Source of the DNA: Candidula unifasciata
Lineage: Eukaryota; Mollusca; Gastropoda; Stylommatophora; Geomitridae
Assembly: GCA_905116865.2 (NCBI GenBank)
Contig: CAJHNH020001112.1
Span: 684,671 to 748,670, forward strand
Direction of reading: 5' to 3'
DNA: 64,000 nt
Shown here: positions 12,801 to 26,600 of the stretch, in pieces
Layout of the letters: the number at the start of each line of letters is the position of its first letter
Position numbering within the stretch: position 1 is the first letter of the stretch
Translations under genes and position numbers: made by a program
The notes under the pieces: model-generated
The model's database searches: none
What the model saw: the letters and a program-made list of their open reading frames with translations, nothing else
What the model was told of the DNA's origin: nothing

Positions 12801-15800
12801 CAGTGAACAAGAAGATTTGACTAGGCCATCAATATCGACGCTGTTTGCCTGTCCGTCGTCCTCATCGGATCAGAGAGCAGCGACAATGAAACGCCATCAA
12901 AACGGAAAAAAACTGATCAGTTGTCTTGGTCAACCGATGATTTGATACCAGTAGTACATAATTTGGATGACTCCATCTCTGGCTGTATTTCTGCTACTGT
13001 AAATTCAAACAGTTCAGTGCTTGATTTTTTACCTTTTTTTTTCACGGAAATCTCTGATGACTTTCATCGCAGCAGAAACTAACAGGTTCTGCAAGGAAGT
13101 AATTGAGAAGGCACCTGTCACTACAAGTTCTCGTCTTTACCGATGGACAGACACAGATTCGGACACATTTTTTGTTGTTGTTGCTGTCTGTCTGCTAATG
13201 CTTTGAACAAAGAAACTCAAAATAAATGAGTACTTGAGCAAAGACTGTTTGCTAAAAACTCCCGTGAAATAATGTTGAGGGACAGATTTTTACTATTGTT
13301 GAGAATGTTGCATTTCTCAGACAACAGTGCTCATGCAGGTGGCGATAGACTGTACAAAATTATACATATTATTGATAGACTGCGCACATCATTCATTATT
13401 ATCATTCACACAGTACTTTCATCTACCGCTAGTCTAGTGTAGTTGGTATTACGTTCGCTTTAGAATCGAAAGGTCGTGTGTTCAACCCCCAATTTAAAAA
13501 AAAAATTATTATTATAAATTTTCTTTTCAGTTCCTGCTACTTTTCAGCAACGGATGACTCAGGTATTATTGTTTTTTTTAAAAAATATAATAACATGGTG
13601 ACTACAAATAACTATGATTGAAGTGGGAACCGCGGTAGGTTCGTCAATCAAATTTTGGGAGAGAGACAGGGAACAGTTCTTCCCATTAATTCCCCCCCCC
13701 CTCCCCCCAGGGGGTGGTAGCTTTTTTGGTCAAGTTTGTAGGTATACAAAATATAGCCCTCACCGCCGACGCATCTTTTGCGTTTTGAGAATAGAAAAGT
13801 ATTGCGCACAGCAGAGACTTTTTTTTTCCACATTGCTTAGCACAGGGCAGACAGCTACGGCCGGGAACATAGCAGCGAAAGGGTTAAGTTTACTACTGGT
13901 TGAGTCTTTTGCCAACGTTCCCTTAGTTGTCACTTACAGCCTGCATGATATGTTACAGTTTTATTGTTCGCTACTTCCCTTTTGGGCTCACATAATACAT
14001 GTATGATATACAAAACATACTTTTAATTTAAAACAATTAATTGATAAATCTGACCTCTCCTGTTTTGTCCAGCTCTGGAAAACGCCTACAAGGAATGCTA
14101 AATAGCTTAGAGACTGAATTCAGTGTCTGACACTTGGCTGCATAAACACTGAACAGGTACTGGAAGTCATGCAGTCTGGACACTGCTTCTGCTGGCTGTA
14201 TACCCGGGACAGCTGGACCTTGGGTATCAAAGGCATTGCGGAACTGAATAACTTCCACAACAAATGTCTAGAAGACACACAAAAAGAGCTTCAGTCACAG
14301 GTGGTAACATTAAAGACACTTAACTCAATCTTACCCATCCACGTGTGGGTACTGGAGCACCACTGGAGGATGGGGTAGGTAGGTTAAATAGACCCACTGC
14401 CTCCCTAACAATCATGTCAAAAGAGTAGATTAATTAGGGATTTCCTTCGAAGTCAGAGTGCATCTACCTGAAAGCAGAGAACCAACAAATAAGGCAGATC
14501 TGACAAAAGGATGTTCATGCAAAACTCAAGTTCTGGAACAAGACCAGAGTCCACAACTTCCACAACAAATGTCTAGGAGAAATGCAAAGAAAGCTTCAGT
14601 TACAGGTGGTAACATTAAAGACTCTTAACTTAACTCAATCTTACCCCTCCACATGTGGGTATTGGAGCACCACTGGGGAATGGGGTAGGTAGGTTAAATA
14701 GACCCACTGCCTCCCCAGCAAGCATGCCAAAGGAGTAGATTAATTAGGGATTTCCTGAACGTTAAATGTTGAATTAAGAATCAACATCACAGCATTTGGA
14801 ACACCCCCATAAGCACTCCTTCAAAGTCAGAGTGCATCTGCTTGAAGTCAGAGAACCATACAAATAAGGCAGATCTGACAAAGGAATGTACATGCAAAAC
14901 TCAATTTCTGGAACAAGACCAGTCCCAAAGTGGATGAACGAGCAGAAATTGTTGCTGGAGTTTACAGCATGTGGACACGAAGAAGAGGAATCTTACCCAC
15001 ACAGGTAGCACCCGCAAGTCGTAAATGTCTGAGGTATTATCATTATCAAGTGCCTAGCCGACTGGCATGGAGCAAATGTGTGCAGGACAGGTAATACTTA
15101 AACAGAGACAGGAAAAACCAGTGGCAGGAACTGAAATGTCAAAATGTTTGAACAATTCCTATAGAATACATGAGAACATTGTGTATGGAGTGCCATAGTA
15201 GGGTAGTAGCTAGATGTTTCCCTGCTGGCACAAAGGTCTTGGGTTTGAATCTGCACTGGTCAAATATTTTTAACCAAGATTAAAGCAGGTATCAGAAAAT
15301 ATGGAAGCTGCAGTGACACAGAAGCTAGATATTCGCCTGCAGACCAAATTGTCGTGAGCTCAGGTCCTGATAGAGCTGGATGTTTTTTTTAAAGTGACCT
15401 TGGCTCCCAGGTAGACGCAGCATTCAATGGGTAGCAGGTGCAGTCGTGGGAGGTAAAGGTGGCTGGCGTAATGTTGACCGCATCACAATCTGAGTGCTGA
15501 TTGGTCTATAAAATATAGGTCTCGCCCTATATGCACAACAGCCTGCAGGTGTGGAAAATGGTCCTTTACTTACTTATATTTTTACCAGGAAACATCATGG
15601 GAAGTAAAGGTAGCTAGCCTGATAATAACATCACCTGTTGAGAGCTGACAGAGCTATATAAGTATGAATCTAGCATCATTTGTCCAGTGAGCCACTGCGT
15701 ATGATAAAGGTCCTTTTTGCATGGTGCACTATTTTACATGTTATTGTAGAAATGATGGATATGACAACAAACTTTAAACTTCTATATGAAGTGCAGCAAC

Positions 15801-17591
15801 AGAGAGTGCTGTTTACCTTGATCTGTTTGTCAAGCTCCTGTTCGAACGCCCCTCTTCTTTCCTTGAGGAGTTCCTCTCTCACACATTCAGCAAGTCCAAG
15901 TACTTCTATCCACCTCTGCCTTAGACTTGCTACTTCTTCCACTTCAGTCCTGGGCAGTCTTAGCTCAAACTCTCTGAACAGTGACAAGAACATCAACAAT
16001 GGTAACATCGAAAAGCACAGCAGCATGAAGATCGGTGTCACTGATTCACAGTAAAAAATGTAAAAAAAATTAAATACTGTGCCTTATCCACAATGGTTGG
16101 CTGCAGTGCATCCTATGCTGACTGGAATATTAATTACATGGTGAGATCCCAACCTTCTCTGGGGTGTGATTCTGGTACCACTGTCTGAAAGCCATTAGAA
16201 TAGTCTTTCTCTACAGCAACATTTGCAGGAATCGAGCCCTGGTACATAGTGAAGACTGCACTGGCTTCTCCCAATAGCCACAGCAAATGTGTATACTGCC
16301 ACTTTGAAAGTTGAACATTCCTAATTTTGTACCATGATTATTATTATATATGATTATTTCTTTACTTGGGCATCTCTTGTGAAATTTCCTGGTACTGAAA
16401 GAATGAACAATTTTCACCATGGCATACAGCAAATGTCTGAAAGTATAGACACTTAGTATTCTCTTATTTGTTCACTGGCTGTAAGCTTTGGCGTAAAGAC
16501 CTGGTTTGGACTTTGGCTTTGTGTCAGGGCCTAAGTTGTGTGTGTAGATTTGTTTTACTGGCTGATTTGTGTGTGCAGTTGGTTGTTCCTTGCCACCCAG
16601 GCAGATGCACTCCGATTTTGAAGGAAATCTCCAATTAGTCAACTCCTACGACATGCTTGTTGGGAAGGCAGTGGGTCTGTTCTTGTTCTCCCCCACAATG
16701 AGATCCTAGAGCCCACACGGGGAAGATACTTATTCAACACAGAAGAAAATAAATAAACAAAAGGACCTAGTTTCAGGCCATGAGTGGCAATAGGTATATA
16801 ATGCTAGCCTCATAGTTTTATACTGGTACTCCATGGGAGAAATGGTATGTTTCATGCAAGCAGCCTTTGCTTCCCAGACCATTTCCTTGTATCTATTTGA
16901 GGTTGGATCAAAACAGGAGTCCAGGTCAATAAACAGAAAATCTGAACATCAGGTATTCAGGTAATTTCATATGAAACGGGTCACCCCCTTGTTGCTCCAG
17001 TCCTGTGCCAATGAAAACCACACAGAATGCCCTTTATTGTCCCTTGTGACAAAAAAATTGAAACAAACTTAAGTTTTAGCAAATCCAACAGATACGGGTG
17101 CTTTAAATGCATGAGGCAATAGCCCGAAGTGCCAACACAAACAGTCCAACACTAGAAATTCATTTCATCACCTAGAGAAGAAACAGCTACAACAGATGCA
17201 CAAGCAATTAATCGCATAAATTTAAACATGTGACCATTAGGCATACCTCAATTTTGCATACATTGCCTCAATTGGTTGATAAACTCCATCAATCGTATTT
17301 TCCATGTCCCTCAACTCTTCCAGCAGATGTAAGGTAGAATTCAGTTGGTCTAATGTTTGAACATCCTGTTTTAGTCTTGACTGCACTGAACTTCTGTATG
17401 CCACAGCGCTATCGAGTCTTTTCTGTAAAAAAAATTTTTCTTATAGTAGCTTTTTTTTTTTTAAACTGAACAATACTGGTTAGAATATTAACTGTTATTA
17501 CACAGAGTGTTTTGTTTGTTAAGCTATTTTACATGCTATTGTTTATATTTCTAACAAAATCTTTTTAGGGGGGGGGGGGGGGGGGGGGAGT

Positions 17592-17629
<38 letters not shown>

Positions 17630-20600
17630 GGCAGATAGTTGGTTAATCAGGCAGATGCAGTCTGATTTAAAAAAAAAAAAAACACATCCAAAATTTGTTG
17701 ACTTTTGTGTCACGCTTGTCAGGAAGGCAGTGGGTCTATTATCCTCCCACTCCCAATAAACTCGTAGAACCCAGACGGGCAGCACTGATTTTAACATCAG
17801 TTCTGCATTATATTGTTGAGAAAGTAATGGAAAACCACGCAGGCATCTACACACTGATCAGTCTATAAAAATATAGGTCTAGCCCTATATTATCAATATG
17901 TCTAAAGGCGTGGAAAAGGGACCTCTACTTTACTTTTAATTTAATGCTTGGTCAACCTGAGAGCACAGAACAATTATTTTAAAAAAAAAAAATCTACTTT
18001 GGTGCAGACTTGAAACTACATTTAATAAAAGACAGACATATATTGATAAGCACTCATAGAAGGAAGCAGAAAGAAATAGAAAGTACCAGGGGAAAAAAAG
18101 TAGAAAAATAAAATATAAGGAAAAAAAAAAGAAGTTGAAAGTACCTCAAAAAATAGAAAAAGTATTTTAAACTAAGATCTTGGGACTGACAGGTAAATAT
18201 TTAGCCACTGCTTTATCATGGTGTATGCAGCTTAGGCTTCGTAATGCCAGCTTCGATCCTGCAAGGTTTTTTTGTCCTGTGTTGGTTTCGACAGTTGTAT
18301 CGAGAGCTGACCATTCAGCAAGCGATGGCACACTACTAAACGTAAAATTTGCCTAGAAAAACCACAACAGCCAAAAACATGCTGGGGTCGGTTCTGCAAC
18401 ACCTTGTAAAGGATACGCAACTAACCTTACCTACCACAGCCGCTAGTGATTTATCATGTCAAATATTTTTCGGATATTTTTCAATCATCAGTTCAAAAAG
18501 TAATTGAGTGGTTTGTGCGAGTGCTTCTCATGTAGGAGACCTGGGTGTGAATCCTCAGTATAGTTACGGATGTTTGTTTTGGTCGGGAAGATAAATATAC
18601 TAAACTTCAGTTTGTGGCAACAGCATTAGTAATGTGGTCCTGAATCCTCAGACTCAAGACCCATCCCCCCTCCCCCTTTTCCTATCCTACACTGCCATAA
18701 AAATGTGGCACCATGGCAAATAATATTTTTTTTTTTTAAACTTAGTTTCAAAAGTTACCTTGGCTTCCTCATGTAGTACAGAGGCAAACTTTGTTTTCCA
18801 TGTCACAGAAAAGCCCAGAAGACAGTCCTTGATAGGGTCAGTAAACAAACTCACAGGCCCAACAGGTGACTTTGATGGGATTTCCATGATGTTTTTCTCA
18901 AGGTGAAGATAGTGTTCCACCTGCAATTTCACTTTCAACTGTAAATGCCAGAATATTTCTAAGCAGACTTGAGGAATATACGTGATAACAGTGTACAAGT
19001 TTTTGTACTTTTAAAATCCAACATTCGTACTAAAAAAAAAAAAAAAAAAAAAATAGCAGATTGGGTTGCCAGTATGTCATATTGCACCAGTATGTTGACA
19101 TTACTCCATATTTGATATAATTTTTATTCCAGATATAAAGCCGAGGTAGAAGAAATATGCAAAGAGAAAGTTGAGATTGAGATCATGAGGGCAAGATAAG
19201 GATGACAGAAAAAGGAATGGACAGAACAGGCAAGGTTGCTACTTGGTCATCACACACTCATAGAAATTTTGAGAAGATCAGCACACCTAGGGCTTTCAAA
19301 ACAATGTTTTCCCCATAGTGAATTTAAATTCACAGACAATACATCAAACAAATTATTGCCACGCTTATTATGCTGTACCACATCAGGTGCGTTACTAAAG
19401 AGATGCAACAACACATAAGGAAGCACACACAAAACACTGAAAGTTAGTTAGTGGACAGATTATCCTCACTGCACATCAAACCATTAAGTCCATAACTGCT
19501 CGGATCCCCTCCTCAGTAAATCCCGCAATGTGTAGTGGCTCATGACACCAGTTTTGTGTTGATTTCTTATTCTTGATTGGCTTCCTGCATTGCACTTTCG
19601 TCTGGCCACACCCCTTTTAACATGTTTTTTTTTTGCAGTCTGGTCATGGTTGCACATTTGGTCATCATTTGCTTCTCGCTGGAGTATTCCACTGAAATAC
19701 AAATCTAGGGCCACGTCAGACCTACAATGATAACTTAGGCCTTGGCATATTCCAGGCTATGAAAATGAGGTAAGATAGCCAAATTTGTTTCCCCACTGCA
19801 TTTTCTTCCTAGACAATTCTTGAATCGGTTTCTCCTTCTTTTTGCAGCAGAGTTTACTCTAAAACGTAAGAGGTCAGAAAAAAATCCGGTCACTTCTCTC
19901 GATTGAACCTGGATCACAATTCCAGAAGGAAAGTGCAATAACCACTATGGCTCGCACTGTACTGCTAGTTAAAATATCTTGCCAGATTTTTTTTTTTTGG
20001 GTATACTTAGATCAATTCTAAAAGAAATAAGACAACACACCTTGCTGACATGCACACACCATAGTACACACAGTGCATTGCTTGGGACAGAAATCTAAAA
20101 CTTATTTACTGGAACTGTGCAGCTACACAAAATAATCTGATATTTTACTTCTAGATGCTGTTTAAAATGATACACACAGTTCTGTAGACTGCTTCTGATT
20201 AGGACCATTGAAAATTGACAGGATGAGCTCACAAGTTTTCAGACAAAGAAGTTGGCAATATATCTGGCACATCCTGAAGAGTAGCAAAAAGAGAACCATA
20301 AAATAATGGATTTATAAAATGGGGGAGAAAAAAGAAAAAAACAACCAACTGATAAGAGAAGCCAAAAGTGTAAGACTGGATTCGTAATAAAATAATTCCA
20401 CAGGATAGAATGAATGAATGAATGAATCAACTGCAAACCAAATGTAAGGGATAACAGCACAGCAGGATGATAGTACATTTATTTTATTTGGAATGATAAA
20501 AATGACTTTAATAAGGAACAGTATACTGGAGCAAACAGACCTCTCTCTTGATGGCCACTTCACCAGGGTCAGCCATAATGAACTCCTGAATGTTGCCATG

Positions 20601-23600
20601 CATGTCATCCTTCCAGAGAAAATTGTAGTAGCTGAAGTGAAACAAACGTTTGTCCACTAAGTCTGCAAAATCTGTTACAAAAAAAAAAAAAAAAAAAATT
20701 TGTATATATACATATACACACACACATATGAAGTGAAGCAGTTATACTCTAAAAATCACATAGTGAAATGCTTATGCTGAATGTTGAATTAAGAATCAAC
20801 ATCATGCACTCTGGATACTCCCATAAGCACTCCATCCCCATCTTCAGCAGCAAGCGAAGTTCCAATTCTGATGGCACCAGTAAATATCTGATTGTATATC
20901 CACCTCATCTTTCCTTTGTGTGCTGAATGTCGGCCAGATCCCATGGTAACTCCCCCCAAGTGAAATGCTTAGAAACATAAAAAAACCTTCACATGTGGAA
21001 ATCACATTACTGTAATTTAGCTACTATTCCCAGCTCACTGTAGTGTATTGTCAAAAAAGACAGATGTACCTGGCTGGGGAAAATGTTATTCAGCACCACC
21101 TATCCTAGAACATTCAAAGAAGCAGATTTTCTTACAACATGCTATGAAACTGATGCAGAGAAAACAAAATTCAAATAAATGACCAGATATCATGATAGCA
21201 TTAACAGGCTGAGCAGAAATAAACAGACCAAGCATGTCAGGCTTAGAAGAGAATATTCTGGACCTAAAACACCATTAAATGAGTCTCACTTCCACACAGG
21301 GACTATCATAAATGTAGAGGTGACACACAATGATCTGGTTCTGAGCTGATAAAATAAACAATGCTCAGGGCTGCATAGCCTCACTTCAATATAACAAATC
21401 TCCTTTTCATTATTTTAGTGACCATTAGAATAATATGTATGTGTTATCAGAATCAACTAACTGCATACTGGGCATTCCCATGCATTCTCAGTCCTCCAAT
21501 GCAGCCAGGTACCCCTACTTATTGTTCCCATGAGAAGCTGGTTATAGCGTTTCCTGTTTTGACCTAAAAGATAGTATAGGCGTGCTTTACCAAACTTTAC
21601 TCCTAGGTCATGCAATCGTTGATTCATCATTATAGCTCAACCAAGTAAAGCATTGATGATATCAGCTCTGTTCATGCTTCTTCCCTTTCACATTGGTGCG
21701 TTACTTGCCAGCTGGTCGGCTTTTTCATTTCCTTTTACTCCTCCATTCCCAGGTGTGTAAATCCAGATGATGGAGGTTACCTCCAACTTCCAGATGCATT
21801 CTACACAGTCAGAGTGTAAACTAGCATGGCTGTCATTGTACACACTGGTTGCTACAGTACTATTGATTACACATATGTACACACATGAGACACAATTCTA
21901 ATTACCATCCACAGCTGTGGTGAGCTGAGAGTGGAGTTCTTGGACATTGGAATCGCTGCTAATCAAATCAAACAGGCTGTCACCGTTAGTTTCCCCAGTC
22001 CAGGAAATATCTGGGAGCAGAAATCAACTTTAGTGACACAAGCAATGATAACACAGGCTGAAGCAATACACACAATTATACACATCTTTGTTACATACAC
22101 AGTAATTACTAAAACCTGCACTGCATAAACTAGAACTATCTAAATTTTAGACTTTCTAAGCTTGCTGACACATACCTTCATCACATTAACAATGATTACA
22201 TAAGCTAGATGTTATCTGATGTTAACTAGATGTTATCTGATGTTAACTAGATGTTATCTGATGTTAACTAGATCTTATTAAAGCCTTTTAGAGATTAATG
22301 TAAAGGTTAGTAGCCAGCTCACTACCCTCAGAGGAAAGGTCACAAGGACATATAACCAGACTGCGACCGGTACCATTAGTATTGGAACTCTGTGCTGGCT
22401 GCTGAAGATGAGGACGGAGCAGCATGAGAATGCCCCCAAGTGCTATGATGTCAATTTTTGACTCAACTATAATAATATAAACTTTAACCACACTGAGCTT
22501 GATGACGTAAAGATTTATTTATATAAATCTGTATATGGTGAGACCGTCTTGATGGTGAGACCGTCTTGATGACAAGTCACAAGAAAATACAGAAAGCAAA
22601 AGTTACAGTGGTTACAGAAGTTGAAAAAAAAAATTATATATATATATAAAAAAAATGGGCCTTAGCCTGAATAATAGGAAGTTAGAAATGATGGTAACAT
22701 CATAGACACAGATTGTGCCTAAATGTAAAATTAAAGACAATGCTATTTTTTCTAACTAATACAGAAATGTAAGTATCTATGCAAGTGGGTAACATCAGAT
22801 GGTAGATACATCACACAGTTAAATAGCCAAACAGGACAAAACAAAATGAACATCTTATGCAATAAATCTGCTTCTTCTTTAAAAGGGTGGTTGCGACACT
22901 GTGTTGTGGTTTACAGCTAGGCTGTGATGTCTGCACTTTCTGGGCCAGTACATCCAATTTCTCAAACCCTTAATTAGTCGCCTTTTAAGGCATGCTTAAC
23001 GGAGGAGTGGGTCTATTCTCCTGACATCATAAAGTCGCCCCCGGAATCCACACAGTAGGAAATATGCAAAAAATATCTATTACTGAAAGAGAAAGAATAT
23101 ACACTTATTAAAGAGAGAATTTTAACATTTGGTCATAAACCCAGGACAATAAGTCAAAAAGCCACACAGTCACACATTTCAAGTATCACATGTTAGCCAC
23201 ATTTTGAAAACAGAAAAAAAACTAATTAAAATGTGTGACGAATGGACAGAATAAAATACAGAACGAACGAACGAACGAACGAACGAACTTTATAGACAGG
23301 CAGGTAGAAACTGACAAAAGATTCTTGAAAGTTTTTTTCCCATGGCTTTGAAAAATGTCAGCACACACAATGATGCATGCTACAGAAGATATCACGATGG
23401 GAAGGAGTCTGATCACCCATGACAGATACTGCTACCTCCTGGCCGTGCCATGAAACACACCTTTATTATACAAAATTAAAGTCCAGAGGATCAGCATCAC
23501 TGCACTGGATTCTCCCAAACAGCTCACCTCAGTCTCTCTCTACAGAATGGCTAGCCACCTGCTGATAGGGTCACACAAAGCATAAACTCTATAGCTTCAG

Positions 23601-26600
23601 TGATGATCTCCATGAATGTTTGTAAATCTGCACCCATGAACTAAACTATATTTCCGTGAAACAAACCCGTGATCTTAAGAGTATGAGGCAAAAGCTCGAC
23701 CACTTTGCCATGAATTATATAATCCCAACATAAGAAGCTGTTATTATACCTTTTGACGCTTCTAGAATAGCATTTGTTGCCTCAGTAATGGCTGTCTGAA
23801 TCACATCAAGTGTTGGTTCTACAACCACATTTGGGATGGAGAACTTTACAGTCAGCTCAAACCTGAAGACAAGGGAAGTCAAATTGTTGATGAAACAAAA
23901 GATAACTGTAAAATTAACTCTTTCTCTACCAATCAGCTGGCTTATCAGTTTAATGGTGACAACTGCAGGAAATAATTTTTTTTAATGCTTCCTGTCTCAC
24001 TAAGATGTTATATAAATTCATTTAGTTCCTTTTATCATAATTGTTTCATGAACTTTTTCTGCACATTAGTTTTAGTGTTTTATTTGTCTGCAGAAAACCT
24101 GCTGGCTGAAAGTTTTTCAAAGGAAAGCAAAATCTTCATGTCTAGAGTAAGAGAAGAAGAAGCGATGAAAGAACTGAGGAAAACCAAAAAAAAAAGCAAG
24201 ACAATAACCAAGATATAATGAAAAAATTCTTCATTCCTCAAGAACTTGAATGTGCATCAAGAAACCTTAAGAAAAGGAAGGCACCTGGACCTGATCGAAT
24301 AACAAATGAAATGATAGTACACTTGGGACCAGCTGGTAGGCAACGACTCTTAGACCTTATCAATCAATCCTGGACCCAGGGACTATTTCCTAAGGAATGG
24401 AAGGAGGCAGAAATAGTCCCCATAGCCAAGAAAGGAGAGCCCAAGGAAAACAATTTTAGTTACCATCCCATAAGCCTCCTAAGCTGCCTTAGAAAGACCA
24501 TGAAAAGATTAGTGAACAACAGGTTACTTAATTTCCTGGAAGAAAACAAGATAATGGATGACTCCAATCAGGCTTAAAGAGATTCAGATGCACTGATGAC
24601 CAAATCTCTTATATCACAAAGGAAATTGAAGATGCTTTCCAGAAAAAATACAAACTGTTAGCTACTTTCTTCGACCTGACCAAAGCCTTCGATAAGGTCT
24701 GGAAGAAAGGACTCTTGCTAAAACTAGCACAATGTGGGATAAATAGGCATATGTTTGCCTGGATTAGAGACTTTCTTTACAGACGCTGTGCAAGACTCAG
24801 ACTGGAAGACGCAAGAGCAAGCTGGTCAGGTTACAAGAAGGTGTCAAGATTTTAGCTTTAAGTAGCTTGTGATAATTGATTTGTGTTTTCCTGTGCAACA
24901 GGGGTCTTTATAAACAGTAGTGAATCTCAATGGTTCAAAACAAATTGTAGTGAATTAATTAAATATTAACATTAGAAAATAAAACTTATCTTGAACCTGA
25001 AAAGTAACATGGAAAAAGCAAAGAAGAAGCAATATGTAAAACAACAACAACAACTAAAGAACAGAAGGAGGGAAAAACACTTACTGTATGCAAGTACCCT
25101 GAACCAGACTTTTCTGAGGTATATCGGCTGATAAGTTTGCCATCTGAGTAACTGGCCAATCAGGCATAGGGGAATGCTGTCCTGTGGAATGAGCTGAGCT
25201 CATTCTACTGCTTGTACTAGGTTTAATCAAAGTTTGAAATAATCATTCAGTAAATAATGCTTTTTACAAATTTACTTAGGCTTACGTGTACATAACCACT
25301 AAACTGCCAACTATTGCTTTTATTATACCACTTTCATGGTGTAGACAGGGGGGGGAAGGTAAGGGGGGGGGGGGGTCTGTGAGTCTAAGGATTAAGAGCA
25401 TCATGGCTAGTGCCGTCAACATGAATTGGGCAGGTAAGGATTTTATTTCTGGCCCTGACAGAACCACTGAATATAAACGTTAAACTTTGGTGCAATGCTG
25501 ACTTTTGTGATTACAAATTTTGTGTCAACAGTGAGTTGCAATTTTGATGTGGGACTGTTAGTGTTGGCATATCTAAAAGCTGTCTTAAGCACTTTCTATT
25601 TTGCATGTGCAAGCTTTAAGATTTTTGCTGGGACTGACAAGTTTTCACTAAGTTTCCTATGGGACCGTGAAAGACATTTTGTGTGATTTCGTCTGCCACA
25701 GGAATGGAGCAGTGATGGGGCGAGACATCTACAGTGATGTTGAAACCTAAACTAATGACTGACTACTAAACAAATTCCAGGCTTATGCATCATGGAGCAG
25801 TAGCTGCATAGTCATTAGTATGTTCACATAATATAAACCAATACAACTCATGGCAGTGGCGAGTATGACTAGAAAAATTGAAAAAAAAAAAGCACTAAGA
25901 AAAGTGTGACACAATTAGAGCATGGGATTTCAGGATCATTCTTGTGATCAAATGTATTTTAACAACAGCACAAAACCTGGTTGGTACTGGTACAGACCAT
26001 GTTGTGCCCATGCATTATGATCCCTCTCTCAGCTTATCTTGTTTACTACAAAGGAAAAGAATACACTTGGGATAAAGCAGGCTTGATTAGAAAAGCTGTG
26101 GTCTGTCTGTTGGTCTGTTGGAGCTAGGGAAATATCATAATGCAACAAATTTGGAGCCGCTGAGATACGTACCACTTATTTCATGTCATTCTGCTTGCTT
26201 GAGCTGCTATTTACAGATGCTGCTGCAATTACACCCATTCAGGGGAGGAAATGCAATGATTACTATTTGAATTTGCTCACGCACGTGGAGTTGAGTTGAT
26301 TCAAGAACCGACATCACAGCACTCAGAGTATTCCCATAAGCACTCCTTCCTAATCTTCAGCAGCCAGCGCAGAGTTATAATACCATGTCACAAGTAGCAT
26401 TCTGATTAAACGTCCATCTTGCCTTTCCTCTGAGGGTCGTGAATAACATCATGAATTTGGACTAATAATCAGCAAAGAAGAAGGTGCAAAGTGCTAAACA
26501 CCAAATCTGAAGATGGAAGTTAGGAATGCCCTAAGCCGTATGAAAGGTAGAAAGACTCTAGGTTCAGGCAACATCACGAATGAAATGATCAATGCATTAA

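Larger units (their letters stand above)
14251..14950. repeat. 305-bp tandem duplication that copies an exon acceptor
   Basis: Unit 1 is 14251-14555 and unit 2 starts at 14556. Both begin ACTTCCACAACAAATGTCTAG, which is the first 17 coding bases of dynein exon 26 plus its splice acceptor (read on the minus strand). Both continue through CAGGTGGTAACATTAAAGAC, TGGGGTAGGTAGGTTAAATA and GATTAATTAGGGATTTCC. Unit 2 is longer because of a 64-bp family C insertion at 14757-14820. Confidence 0.9.

Noticed and set aside
12709..12945. Acidic ORF as a separate host gene
   Set aside because: It lies inside the TTAA-flanked element in the position of the piggyBac transposase N-terminus, followed by decayed transposase motifs.
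17543..17854. Proline-run ORF
   Set aside because: Product of the G run; not a gene.
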